Source of the DNA: Oscarella lobularis
Taxonomy: Eukaryota; Porifera; Homoscleromorpha; Homosclerophorida; Oscarellidae
Length of the DNA stretch: 64,000 nucleotides
Reading direction: 5' to 3'
Assembly (NCBI RefSeq): GCF_947507565.1
Contig: NC_089187.1
Location: 2,627,852 to 2,691,851, forward strand
The first letter of the stretch is position 1; each line of letters opens with the position of its first letter. The notes beneath the pieces were generated by a model. It had not been told where the DNA came from. It was given only the letters and a program-made list of their open reading frames with translations, and did no database searches. Shown piece by piece: positions 28,619 to 40,300 of the stretch. The position numbers and the translations under genes were made by a program.

Positions 28619-29015
28619 GCCCTCAACTTTATCTTCAGACCCTTAGAATCAAAGTTTGGGCCTTCAAATTTCTCTTCAGGGCCTTAGAATCAAAGTTTTG
28701 GCCTTCAACTTTATCTTCAGGGCCTTAGAATCAAAGTCTAGGCCCTCAAGTTTATCTTCAGGGCCTTAGAATCAGAGTTTAGGCCCTCAACTTTATCTTC
28801 AGGCTCTTAGAATCAGAGTTTTGGCCCTGAACTTTAACTTCAAACCCTTAGAATAAAAGTTTGGGCCTTCAACTTTATCTTCAGCGCCTTAGAATCAAAG
28901 TTTATGCCCTCAACTTTATCTTCATGTCCTTAGAATGAAAGTTTATGCCCTCAACTTTATCTTCAGGTCCTTAAAATCAAAGTTTAGGCTCTCAACTTTA
29001 TCTTCAGGGCCTTAG
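28619..29015. repeat. Satellite A block 9
   Basis: A short run of about ten 41-bp units with class-2 entry and the standard exit junction into B. Confidence 0.95.
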
Positions 29016-30566
29016 CTAGCCCGTGTAAGTTCGCTGTATTTTATTACAGGAGAGACCCGTTGGCTAACCCCTTGTAATTTCGCTGTAATTTATTATTAGG
29101 ATAGACCCGTTGTCTAGCCCCTGTAATTTCGCTGTAATTTATTCAAGGAGAGACCCTTTGGCTAGCCCCCTGTAATTTGGCTGTAACTTTTTACAGGAGA
29201 GACCCGTTGGCTAGCCCCCTGTAAGTTGGCTGTAATTTATTCCAGGAGAGACCCGTTGACTAACCCCCTGTAATTTCGCTGTAGTTTATTACAGGAGAGA
29301 CCCATTGGCTAGCCCTTATAAATTCGCTGTAATTTATTACAGGAGAGACCCGTTGGCTAACCCCCTGTAATTTCGCTGTGGTTTTTTACAGGAGAGACCC
29401 GTTGGCTAGCCCCCTGTAAATTCGCTGTAATTTATTACAGGAGATACCCGTTTGCTAACCCCCTGTAATTTCGCTGTAATTTATTACAGGAGAGACCCGT
29501 TGGCTAACCCCTGTAATTTCGCTGTAAGTTATTACAGCAGAGACCCGTTGGCTAACCCCCTGTAAATTCGCTGTAATTTATTACAGGAGAGACCCGTTGG
29601 CTAGCCCCTGTAATTTCGCTGTAATTTATTACAGGAGATACCCGTTGGCTAGCCCTCTGTAATTTCGCTGTAATTTATTACAGGAGAGACCCGTTGGCTA
29701 GCCCCTGTAATTTCGCTGTAATTTATTACAGGAGAGACCCGTTGGCTAGCCCCTGTAAATTCGCTGTAATTTATTACAGGAGAGACCCGTTGGCTAGCCC
29801 CCTGTAATTTCCCTTTAATTTATTACAGGAGAGACCCGTTGGCTAGCCCCTGTAATTTCGCTTTAATTTATTACAGGAGAGACCCGTTGGCTAGCCCCTG
29901 TAAATTCGCTGTAGTTTATTACAGGAGATACCCGTTGGCTAGCCCCTGTAATTTCGCTTTAATTTATTACAGGAGATACGCGTTGGCTAGCCCCTGTAAT
30001 TTCGCTGTAATTTATTACAGGAGATACGCGTTGGCTAGCCCCTGTCATTTCCCTTTAATTTATTACAGGAGAGACCCGTTGGCTAGCCCCTGTAAATTCG
30101 CTGTAATTTATTACATTAGATACCCGTTGGCTAGCCCCCTGTAATTTCGCTGTAATTTATTACAGGAGAGACCCGTTGGCTAGCCCCTGTAAATTCGCTG
30201 TGGTTTATTACAGGAGATACCCGTTGGCTAGCCCCTGTAATTTCGCTTTAAATTATTACAGGAGATACGCGTTGGCTAGCTCCTGTAATTTCGCTGTAAT
30301 TTATTACAGGAGATACCCGTTGGCTAGCCCCTGTAATTTCGCTTTAATTTATTACAGGAGAGACCCGTTGGCTAGCCCCCTGTAATTTCGCTGTAATTTA
30401 TTACAGGAGAGACCCGTTGGCTAGCCTCCATTAATTTCGCTGTAATTTATTACAGGAGAGACCCGTTGGCTAGCTCCCTGTAATTTCGCTGTAATTTATT
30501 ACAGGAAAGACCCGTTGGCTAACCCCTGTAATTTCGCTGTAATTTATTACAGGAGAGACCCGTTGG
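29016..30566. repeat. Satellite B block 9
   Basis: 48/49-bp B units. From about 29700 the unit is mostly the 48-bp form, so long frames stay open (29839-30144 and 30176-30385, repeating YYRRDPLASPCNFA). A two- to four-unit sub-pattern with GAGATACGCGTTGG is specific to this block. Confidence 0.96.
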
Positions 30567-31249
30567 TCCCTCAACTTTATCTTCAATGCCTTAGAATCGA
30601 AGTTTATGCCCTCAACTTTATCTTCAGGGCCTTAGAAACATAGTTTAGGCCCTCAACTTTATCTTTAGCTCCTTACAATCAAAGTTTAAGCCCTTAACTT
30701 TATCTTTAGGACCTTAGAATCAAAGTTTAGGCCCTCATCTTTATCTTCAGGGCCTTAGAATCAAAGTTTAGGCCCTCATTTTTATCTTCAGGGCCTTAGA
30801 ATCGAAGTTTATGCCCTCAACTTTATCTTCAGGGCCTTAGAATCAATTTTTAGGCCCTCAACTTATCTTCAGGTCCTTGGAATCAAAGTTTAGGCCCTCA
30901 ACTTTATCTTCATGTCCCTAGAATCAAAGTTTAGGCCCTCAACTTTATCTTCAAATCCTTAGAATCAAAGTTTACGCCCTCAACTTTATCTTCAGGTTCT
31001 TAGAATCAGAGTTTAGGCCCTCAACTTTATCTTCAGGTCCTTAGAATCAGATTTTTGACCCTGAACTTTAACTTCAGACCGTTAGAATCAAAGTTTGGGC
31101 CTTCAAATTTCTCTTCAGGGCCTTAGAATCAAAGTTTAGGCCTTCAACTTTATCTTCAGGTCCTTAGAATGAAAGTTTAGGCCCTCAACTTTATCTTCAG
31201 GTCCTTAGAATGAAAGTTTGGGCTCTCAACTTTATCTTCAGGGCCTTAG
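30567..31249. repeat. Satellite A block 10
   Basis: 41-bp A units. The entry junction is a variant (CCCGTTGGTCCCTC) of the usual CCCGTTGGG form. Confidence 0.95.
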
Positions 31250-32173
31250 CTAGCCCGTGTAAGTTCGCTGTAATTTATTACACGAGAGACCCGTTGGCTA
31301 ACCCCGTGTAATTTCGCTGTAATTTATTATTAGGATAGACCCGTTGTCTAGCCCCTGTAATTTCGCTGTCATTTATTCCAGGAGAGACCCGTTGGCTAGC
31401 CCCTGTAAGTTGGCTGTAATTTATTCCAGGAGAGACCCGTTGACTAACCCCCTGTAATTTCGCTGTAATTTATTACAGGAGAGACCCGTTGACTAACCTC
31501 CTGTAATTTCGCTGTAGTTTATTACAGGAGAGACCCGTTGGCTAGCCCCTGTAATTTCGCTGTAATTTATTACAGGAGTGACCCGTTTACTAACCCCCTG
31601 TAAATTCGCTGTAATTTATTAGAGGAGAGACCCGTTTGCTAACCCCCTGTAAATTCGCTGTAATTTATTACAGGAGAGACCCGTTGGCTAGCCCCTTTAA
31701 TTTCGCTGTAGTTTATTACAGGAGAGACCCGTTGGCTAGCCTCTTTAACTTGGCTGTAATTTATTACAGGAGAGACCCGTTGGCTAACCCCCTGTTAATT
31801 CGCTGTAATTTATTACAGGAGAGACCCGTTGGCTAACCTCCTGTAATTTCGCTGTAATTTATTACAGGAGAGACCCCTTGGCTAGCCTCCTGTAATTTCG
31901 CTGTAGTTTATTACAGGAGAGACCCGTTTGCTAACCCCCTTGTAATTTCGCTGTAGTTTATTACAGGAGAGACCCTTTGGCTAGCCCCTGTAATTTCGCT
32001 GTAATTTATTACAGGAGAGACCCTTTGGCTAGCCCCTGTACTTTCGCTGTAGTTTATTACAGGAGAGACCCGTTGGCTAACCTCCTGTAATTTCGCTGTA
32101 GTTTATTACAGGAGAGACCCTTTGGCTAGCCCCTGTAATTTCGCTGTAATTTATTACAGGAGAGACCCGTTGG
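31250..32173. repeat. Satellite B block 10
   Basis: 48/49-bp B units carrying the TTTAACTTGGCTG variant related to B block 6. Confidence 0.95.
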
Positions 32174-32404
32174 GCCCTCAACTTTATCTTCAATGCCTTA
32201 GAATCAAAGTTTAAGCCTTCAACTTTATCTTCAGGGCCTTAGAATCAAAGTCTAGGCCCTCAACTTTATCTTCAGGCCCTTAGAATAAAAGTTTAGGCCC
32301 TCAACTTTATCTTCAGGCTCTTAGAATCAAAGTTTAGGCCATCAACTTTATCTTCAGGTCCTTAGAATCAAAGTCTAGGCCCTCAACTTTATCTTCAGGT
32401 CCTT
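32174..32404. repeat. Satellite A block 11 (end of the first A/B domain)
   Basis: Under six A units. The last is cut at CAGGTCCTT, where it meets the 9-bp E repeat through a shared CTT. This ends the 32-kb A/B domain. Confidence 0.93.
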
Positions 32405-32450
32405 TGTAGCCGTTGTGGTAGTTTTTGTAGTTGTAGCCGTTGTAGTTTCT
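32405..32450. repeat. Satellite E, short block (9-bp TTGTAGYCG)
   Basis: Degenerate TTGTAGCCG-type repeats forming the left flank of the D array. The same boundary sequence (TTGTAGTTTCTTGCCGG) recurs at about 33612-33627, so the E-to-D junction was duplicated. Confidence 0.85.
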
Positions 32451-33235
32451 TGCCGGAATATATACACCGCTTGCCGGAATGTATACACCGCCTGCCGGAA
32501 TGTATACACCGCTTGCCGGCGGAGTACGTACACGCCTGCCGGAATATATACACCGCCTGCCGGAATATATACACCGCTTGCCGTAATATATACACCGCCT
32601 GCCTCCGGAGTATGTACACCGCTTGCCGGAATATATACATCGCCTTCCGGAATATATACACCGCTTGCCGGCGGAGTACGTACACGCCTGCCCGTATATA
32701 TACACCGCCTTCCGGCGGAGTACGCACACTCCCTTCCGGAATATATACACCGCTTGCCGTAATATATACACCGCCTGCCTCCGGAGTATGTACACCGCTT
32801 GCCGTAATATATACACCGCCTGCCGGCGAAGTACGTACACCGCTTGCCGTAATATATACACCTCTTGCCGGAATATATACAAAGCCTGCCGGCGGAGTAC
32901 GTACACTGCCTTCCGGAATATATACACCGCTCTCCGGAGTATATACACCGCCTGCCGGCGGAGTACGTACACGCCTGCCGGTATATGAACACCGCCTTCC
33001 GGCGGAGTACGTACACTGCCTTCCGGAATATATACACCGCTTTCCGAAATATATACACCGCCTGCCGGAATATATACACCGCCTGCCGGAATATATACAC
33101 CGCCTGCTGGCAGAGTACGTACACGCCTGCCGGTATATATACACCGCCTGCCCGCGGAGTATGTACACCGCCTCCGTAATATATACACTGCCTGTCGGCA
33201 AAGTACGTACACTGCCTTCCGGAATATATACACCG
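32451..33235. repeat. Satellite D block 1 (21/24-bp)
   Basis: Tandem array mixing a 21-bp unit (GCCGGAATATATACACCGCCT) split as GCCGGAATATATAC plus ACCGCCT, and a 24-bp unit containing GGCGGAGTACGTACACCGCC. The latter is one mismatch short of a perfect 20-bp palindrome. Both periods are multiples of three, so several frames stay open for hundreds of codons. These are array translations (repeating GGVYIPA, RRCIYSG or EYIHRLP), not credible genes. Confidence 0.95.
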
Positions 33236-33621
33236 TTGTAGCCGTTGTAGTCGTTGTAGTCGTTGTAGCCGTTGTAGTCGTTGTAGCCGTTGTACCTTTG
33301 TAGCCGTTGTAGTCGTTGTAGCCGTTGCAGTCATTGTAGTCATTGTAGCCGTTGTAGCCGTTGTAGCCGTTGTAGTCGTTGTAGTCATTGTAGCCGTTGT
33401 AGCCGTTGTAGCCGTTGTAGTCGTTGTAGTCATTGTAGTCGTTGTAGTCATTGTAGCCGTTGCAGTCATTGTAGTCATTGTAGCCGTTGTAGTCGTTGTA
33501 GTAGTTGTACCTTTGTAGCCGTTGTAGTCGTTGTAGTCGTTGTAGCCGTTGTAGTGGTTGTAGCCTTTGTAGCCTTTGTAGCCGTTGTGGTAGTTGTTGT
33601 AGTTGTAGCCGTTGTAGTTTC
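33236..33621. repeat. Satellite E, long block (9-bp TTGTAGYCG)
   Basis: About 40 tandem copies of TTGTAGCCG/TTGTAGTCG with occasional CATTG variants. The 9-bp period keeps all frames open. It separates the two D blocks. Confidence 0.95.
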
Positions 33622-35065
33622 TTGCCGGAATATATACACCGCTTGCCGGAATATATACACCGCCTGCCGGAATATATACACCGCCTGCCGGCGGAGTACG
33701 TACACCGCTTGCCGGAATATATACACCGCCTGCCGGAATGTATACACCGCTTGCCGGCGAAGTACGTACACGCCTGCAGGAATATATACACCGCCTGCCG
33801 GAATATATACACCGCCTGCCGGCGGAGTACGTACACCGCTTGCCGGAATACATACACCGCCTGCCGGAATATATACACCGCTTGCCGGCGGAGTACGTAC
33901 ACGCCTGCCGGTATATATACACCGCCTTCCGGCGGAGTACGTACACTGCCTTCCGGAATATATACACCGCTTTCCGGAATATATACACCGCCTGCCGGCG
34001 GTGTACGTACACCGCCTGCCGGAATATATACACCGCTTGCCGCCGGAGTACGTACACGCCTGCCGGAATATATACACCGCTTGCCGGCGGAGTACGTACA
34101 CGCCTGCCGGTATATATACACCGCCTGCCGGCGGTGTACGTACACCGCCTGCCGGAATATATACACCGCCTGCCGGAATATATACACCGCCTGCAGGCGG
34201 AGTACGTACACGCCTGCCGGAATATATACACCGCTTGCCGGCGGAGTACGTACACGCCTGCCGGAATATATACACCGCTTGCCGGCGGAGTACGTACACG
34301 CTTGCCGGAATATATACACCGCCTGCCGGAATATATACACCGCCTGCAGGCGGAGTACGTACACGCCTGCCGGAATATATACACCGCTTGCCGGCGGAGT
34401 ACGTACACGCCTGCCGGAATACATACACCGCCTGCTGGCGGAGTACGTACACCGCTTTCCGGAATATATACACCGCCTGCTGGCGGAGTAGGTACACCGC
34501 CTGCCGGAATATATACACCGCCTGCTGGCGGAGTACTTACACCGCCTGCCAGAATATATACACCGCCTGCCGGAATATATACACCGCATGCTGGCTTAGT
34601 ACGTACACCGCCTGCAAGAATATCTACACCGCCTGCCGGAATATATACACCGCCTGCTGGCAGAGAACTTACACCGCCTGCCAGAATATCTACACCGCCT
34701 GCTGGCGGAGTACGTGCACCGCTTGACGGAATATGTACACCGCCTGCTGGCTGAGTAGTTACACCGCTTGCCGGAATATATACACCGCCTGCTGGCTGAG
34801 TACTTACACCGCTTGCCGGAATATATACACCGCCTGCTGGAGGAGTACGTACACCGCCTGCGAGAATATATACACCGCCTGCCAGAATATCTACACCGCC
34901 TGCTGGCGGAGTACGTACACTGCCTGCCAGAATATCTTCACCGCCTGCAGGAATATATACACCGCCTGCTGGCGGAGTACGTACACCGCCTGCCAGAATA
35001 TATACACCGCCTGCCGGAATATATACACCGCCTGCCGGCGGAGTACGTACACTGCCTGCCAGAAT
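33622..35065. repeat. Satellite D block 2 (21/24-bp)
   Basis: Larger D array. Around 33985-34135 some units reach the exact palindrome GGCGGTGTACGTACACCGCC. Toward the right end GCCGGCGG drifts to GCTGGCGG and GCCAGAAT. It gives way to satellite F through the shared AGAAT. Confidence 0.95.
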
Positions 35066-35846
35066 TCATTCAAAATAAATTCTGCATTAATTCAGAATAA
35101 ATTTCGCATTTATTCTGCATTAATTCAGAATTAATTCTGCATTTATTCAGAATAAATTCGGCATTAGTTCCGAATAAATTCTGCATTAATTCAGAATAAA
35201 TTCTGCTTTTATTCAGAATAAGTTCTGCATTAATTCAGAATAAATTCTGCATTAATTCAGAATAAATTCTGTATTAATTCTGCATTAATTCAGAATTGAT
35301 TCTGCATTTATTCAGAATTAATTCTGCAATAATTGAAAATAAATTCTGCATTATTTCAGAATAAATTCTGCATTAATCTAGAATAATTTCTGCATTAATT
35401 CAGAATAAATTCTGCATTAATTCAGAATAAGTTCTGCATTAATTCAGAATAAATTCTGCATTAATTCAGAATAAATTCCGCATTTATTCAGAATAAATTC
35501 CGCATTTATTCTGCATTAATTTAGAATTTATTTTGCATTTTATCAGAATTATTTCTGCAATAATTCAGAATAAAATCTGAATTAATTCAGAATTAATTCT
35601 GAATTAATGCAGAATTTATTCTGAATTTATTCTGAATTAATGCAGAATTTATTCTGAATTAATGCAGATTTTATTCTGAATTAATGCTGAATTTTATTCT
35701 GAATTAATGCAGAATAAATTCTTCATTAATTCTTCATTAATTCTACATTAATTCAGTATAAATTCTGAATTAATTCAGAATAAATTCTGAATTAATTCAG
35801 AATAAATCCTGCATTAAGTCAGAATAAATTCTGTATTTATTCAGAG
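35063..35846. repeat. Satellite F block 1 (about 22 bp)
   Basis: AT-rich array of ATTCTGCATTAATTCAGAAT-type units. Each contains an ATTCTG...CAGAAT inverted repeat with an 8-bp centre. Unit order becomes irregular and partly inverted after about 35580. Confidence 0.94.
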
Positions 35847-36202
35847 AATGTGAGATTTTTTCGCGATGTTTTAGCGCGCGTTACACTCGAAAAGCCCTGC
35901 TCGTCGTTCGTCTCCTGTGCATCGCTTAGCGAGCGAGTTTGAGGTTCTTGATCGACTTCTTGTCGTGTTCCGTCACGTTCTGAACGGTTATTGCTAAGTT
36001 TTTCGTCGTCATGGCGTTTCGGGGTGTACGAGCGATCTTTTAGAACGATCGCCGACGTATCGTCGACTCACGACGGAGCGCCTGTCGTTTTCTTCACCTT
36101 ACATACGATCATGGATGCTTCATGGCAGCGTAGCTCTCGTAAAGAATATAGAATGTTGAAAAGAAAGCTGAAGCACCTTGTCTACGTAAGTTCACGATCT
36201 TT
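35847..36202 (+). pseudogene. Captured promoter and first exon resembling INO80 complex subunit E
   Basis: Non-repetitive CpG-rich DNA between two F arrays. An ATG at 36111 opens a 25-codon segment (36111-36185) that ends exactly at a consensus splice donor, GTAAGT at 36186. Its C-terminal half reads KEYRMLKRKLKHLVY. From knowledge of the family, INO80E proteins start with a short variable stretch and then a very similar basic YxxLKRKLKxLIY segment. Nothing downstream continues the gene: satellite F resumes about 17 bp after the donor. The piece therefore looks like the promoter and exon 1 of an INO80E-like gene, duplicated and stranded here. The family call rests on about 15 residues and is moderate. 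The upstream 260 bp would be the promoter and 5' UTR. The frame is open further upstream, so the start is a choice. Confidence 0.55.
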
Positions 36203-36268
36203 TATTCCGCATTAATTCAGAATTAATTCTGCATTAATTCAGAATTAAATCTGCATTTATTCAGAATT
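36202..36268. repeat. Satellite F block 2
   Basis: Three F units on the right of the captured exon. They end by sharing CAGAATTTGTCC with the first C unit. Confidence 0.88.
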
Positions 36269-36397
36269 TGTCCTGGGGACAATTTGTCCCCAGGACAAAT
36301 TGTCTTGGGACAAATTGTCCTGGGACAATTTGTCCTGGGACAATTTGTCTTGGGGAGAATTTGTCCTGGGGACATTTTGTCCTGGGACAATTTGTCC
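36265..36397. repeat. Satellite C block 1 (about 15-bp palindromic)
   Basis: Units of AATTTGTCCTGGGAC. GGACAA-T-TTGTCC and TTGTCC-TG-GGACAA are both perfect inverted repeats, so the array is palindromic at every step. On the left, units are oriented both ways (CCCCAGGACAAATTGTC). Confidence 0.93.
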
Positions 36398-37265
36398 TTC
36401 TCCTATGCCTTTTGCCTTCTGCCTTTGCCTTTTGCTTTCTCCCTCTGCCTTTTGCCTTCTCCCTTTGCGTTTTGCCTTCTCCCTTTGCGTTTTGCCTTCT
36501 CCCTTTTCGTTTTGCCTTCTCCCTTTGCCTTTTTCCTTCTCCCTTTGCCTTTTGCCTTCTCCCTTTTGCCTTTTGCCTTCTTCTTTGCCTTTTGCCTTCT
36601 CCTTTGCCTTTTGCCTTCTCCCTTTTGCCTTTTGCCTTCTCCCTTTTGCCTTTTGCCTTCTCCCTTTTGCCTTTTGCCTTCTCCCTTTTGCCTTTTGCCT
36701 CCTCCCTTTTGCCTTTTGCCTTCTCCCTTTTGCCTTTTGCCTTCTCCCTTTTGCCTTTTGCCTCCTCCCTTTTGCCTTTTGCCTTCTCCCTTTTGCCTTT
36801 TGCCTTCTCCCTTTTGCCTTTTGCCTTCTCCCTTTGCCTTTTGCCTTTTCCCTTTGCCTTTTGCCTTTTCCCTTTGCCTTTTGCCTTCTCCTTTTCCTTT
36901 TTCCTTTTGCCTTCTCCCTTTTGCCTTTTGCCTTTTCCCTTTGCCTTTTGCCTTTTCCCTTTGCCTTTTGCCTTTTCCCTTTGCCTTTTGCCTTTTCCCT
37001 TTGCCTTTTGCCTTTTCCCTTTGCCTTTTGCCTTTTCCCTTTGCCTTTTGCCTTCTCCCTTTGCCTTTTGCCTTCTCCCTTTTGCCTTTTGCCTTCTCCC
37101 TTTTGCCTTTTGCCTTCTCCCTTTTGCCTTTTGCCTTCTCCCTTTTGCCTTTTGCCTTCTCCCTTTTGCCTTTTGCCTTCTCCCTTTTGACTTTTGCCTT
37201 CTCCCTTTTGCCTTTTGCCTTCTCCCTTTGCCTTTTTGCCTTCTCCTTTGCCTTTTGCCTTCTTC
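36398..37265. repeat. Satellite G block 1 (about 20-bp, pyrimidine-rich)
   Basis: About 42 copies of CCTTTTGCCTTCTCCCTTTG and close variants, nearly all pyrimidine on the plus strand apart from a G about every ten bases. It starts with TCCTTCTCCTATGCCTTTTG directly after a C array, the same junction as at 56685. Long open frames (repeating KAKGKRE or FAFCLLP) are array translations. Confidence 0.95.
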
Positions 37266-37354
37266 TGAATAAATGCTGCATTTATTCAGAATAAATGCTG
37301 CAATTATTCTGACAAAATGCTGCATTTATTCTGAATAATGCTGCATTTATTCTG
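37266..37354. repeat. Satellite F block 3
   Basis: Four or so F-like units (AATAAATGCTGCATTTATTC) between G and H. The last unit merges into H through GAACAG. Confidence 0.88.
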
Positions 37355-40300
37355 AACAGAAAACACATTCAGTACCTTCAACAGAAAACATATTGAGTAC
37401 CTACAAAACACATTGAGTACCTTCAACAGAAAACACATTGAGGACCTACAACAGAAAACACATTCAGTACCTTCAACAGAAAACACATTCAGTACCTTCA
37501 ACAGAAAACACATTGAGTACCTTCAACAGAAAACATATTGAGTACCTACAACAGAAAACATTCTGAGTACCTACAACAGAAAACATAATGAGTACCTTCA
37601 ACAGAAAACATATTGAGTACCTTCAACAGAAAACATAATGAGTACCTTCAACAGAAAACATAATGAGTACCTTCAACAGAAAACATATTGAGTACCTTCA
37701 ACAGAAAACAGAAAACATATTGAGTACCTACAACAGAAAACAGAAAACATATTGAGTACGTTCAACAGAAAACATATTGAATACGTTTAACAGAAAACAT
37801 AATTAGTACCTTCAACAAAAAACATATTGAGTACCTTCAACAGAAAACATAATGAGTACCTTCAACAGAAAACATATTGAGTACCTTCAACAGAAAACAG
37901 AAAACATATTGAGTACGTTCAACAGAAAACAGAAAACAGATTGAGACCTACAACAGAAAACAGAAAACATTGAGTACCAAAAACAGAAAAAGAAAACAGA
38001 TTGAGTACACTGTACCTACAACAGAAAACAGAAAACATATTGAATACGTTTAACAGAAAAAATAATGAGTACCTTCAACAGAAAACATTGAGTACCTTCA
38101 ACAGAAAACATAAAACATGTTGAGTACGTTTAACAGAAAACATAATGAGTACCTTCAACAGAAAACATAATGTGTACCTTCAACAGAAAACATAATGAGT
38201 ACCTTCAACAGAAAACATATTGAGTACCTTCAACAGAAAACGTAATGAGTACCTTCAACAGAAAACGTATTGAGTACCTACAACAGAAAACAGAAAACAT
38301 ATTGAGTACGTTCAACAGAAAACATAATGAGTACCTTCAACAGAAAACATATTGAGTACCTTCAACAGAAAACAGAAAACATATTGAGTACCTTCAACAG
38401 AAAACATAAAACATGTTGAGTACGTTTAACAGAAAACATAATGAGTACCTTCAACAGAAAACATAATGTGTACCTTCAACAGAAAACATAATGAGTACCT
38501 TCAACAGAAAACGTATTGAGTACCTTCAACAGAAAACGTATTGAGTACCTTCAACAGAAAACAGAAAACATATTGAATACGTTCAACAAAAAACATATTG
38601 AATACGTTTAACAGAAAACATAATGAGTACCTTTAACAGAAAACATATTGAGTACCTTCAACAGAAAACATATTAAGTACCTTCAACAGAAAACAGAAAA
38701 CATATTGAGTACCTACAACAGAAAACAGAAAACATATTGAGTACGTTCAACAGAAAACATATTGAATACGTTTAACAGAAAACATAATGAGTACCTTCAA
38801 CAGAAAACATATTGAGTACCTTCAACAGAAAACATAATGAGTACCTTCAACAGAAAACATATTGAGTACCTTCAACAGAAAACGTAATGAGTACCTTCAA
38901 CAGAAAACGTATTGAGTACCTACAACAGAAAACAGAAAACATATTGAGTACGTTCAACAGAAAACATATTGAATACGTTTAACGGAAAACATAATGAGTA
39001 CCTTCAACAGAAAACATATTGAGTACCTTCAACAGAAAACATAATGAGTACCTTCAACAGAAAACATATTGAGTACCTTCATCAGAAAACATAATGAGTA
39101 CCTTCAACAGAAAACATATTGAGTACCTTCAACAGAAAACATAATGAGTACCTTCAACAGAAAACATATTGAGTACCTTCAACAGAAAACAGAAAACATA
39201 TTGAGTACCTACAACAGAAAACATAAAACATGTTGAGTACGTTTAACAGAAAACATAATGAGTACCTTCAACAGAAAACATAATGTGTACCTTCAACAGA
39301 AAACATAATGAGTACCTTCAACAGAAAACGTATTGAGTACCTTCAACAGAAAACGTATTGAGTACCTTCAACAGAAAACATATTGAGTACCTTCAACAGA
39401 AAACAGAAAACATATTGAATACGTTCAACAAAAAACATATTGAATACGTTTAACAGAAAACATAATGAGTACCTTCAACAGAAAACATATTAAGTACCTT
39501 CAACAGAAAACAGAAAACATATTGAGTACCTACAACAGAAAACAGAAAACATATTGAGTACGTTCAACAGAAAACATATTGAATACGTTTAACAGAAAAC
39601 ATAATGAGTACCTTCAACAGAAAACACATTGAGTACCTACAACAGAAAACACATTGAGTACCTACAATAGAAAACACATTCAGTACCTTCAACAGAAAAC
39701 ATATTGAGTACCTAAAACAGAAAACATATTGAGTACCTACAACAGAAAACACATTGAGTACCTACAACAGAAAACACATTCACTATCTTCAACAGAAAAC
39801 ACATTGAGTACCTTCAACAGAAAACATATTGAGTACCTTCAACTGAAAACAGAAAACATATTGAGTACCTACAACAGAAAACAGAAAACATATTGAGTAC
39901 GTTCAACAGAAAACATATTGAATACGTTTAACAGAAAACATAATGAGTACCTTCAACAGAAAACATATTGAGTACCTTCAACAGAAAACATAATGAGTAC
40001 CTTCAACAGAAAACATAATGAGTACCTTCAACAGAAAACATATTAAGTACCTTCAACAGAAAACGGAAAACATATTGAGGACCTACAACAGAAAACAGAA
40101 AACATATTGAGTACGTTGAACAGAAAACATATTGAATACGTTTAACGGAAAACATAATGAGTACCTTCAACAGAAAACATATTGAGTACCTTCAACAGAA
40201 AACGTAATGAGTACCTTCAACAGAAAACGTATTGAGTACCTACAACAGAAAACAGAAAACATATTGAGTACGTTCAACAGAAAACATAATGAGTACCTTC

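Noticed and set aside
29839-30385. Repeating YYRRDPLASPCNFA peptides
   Set aside because: 48-bp B unit read in frame. The frame breaks whenever a 49-bp unit occurs, so there is no selection for coding.
32334-34754. Very long overlapping open frames (up to 751 codons) on both strands
   Set aside because: They are translations of D and E arrays, whose 9-, 21- and 24-bp periods are multiples of three. Several frames are open at once, with repeating low-complexity peptides and no start context.
36261-37325. Lys/Arg-rich 354-codon minus-strand frame and Phe/Leu-rich plus-strand frames
   Set aside because: Pure translation of the pyrimidine-rich G satellite. Equivalent frames occur wherever this satellite occurs (56512-57132).
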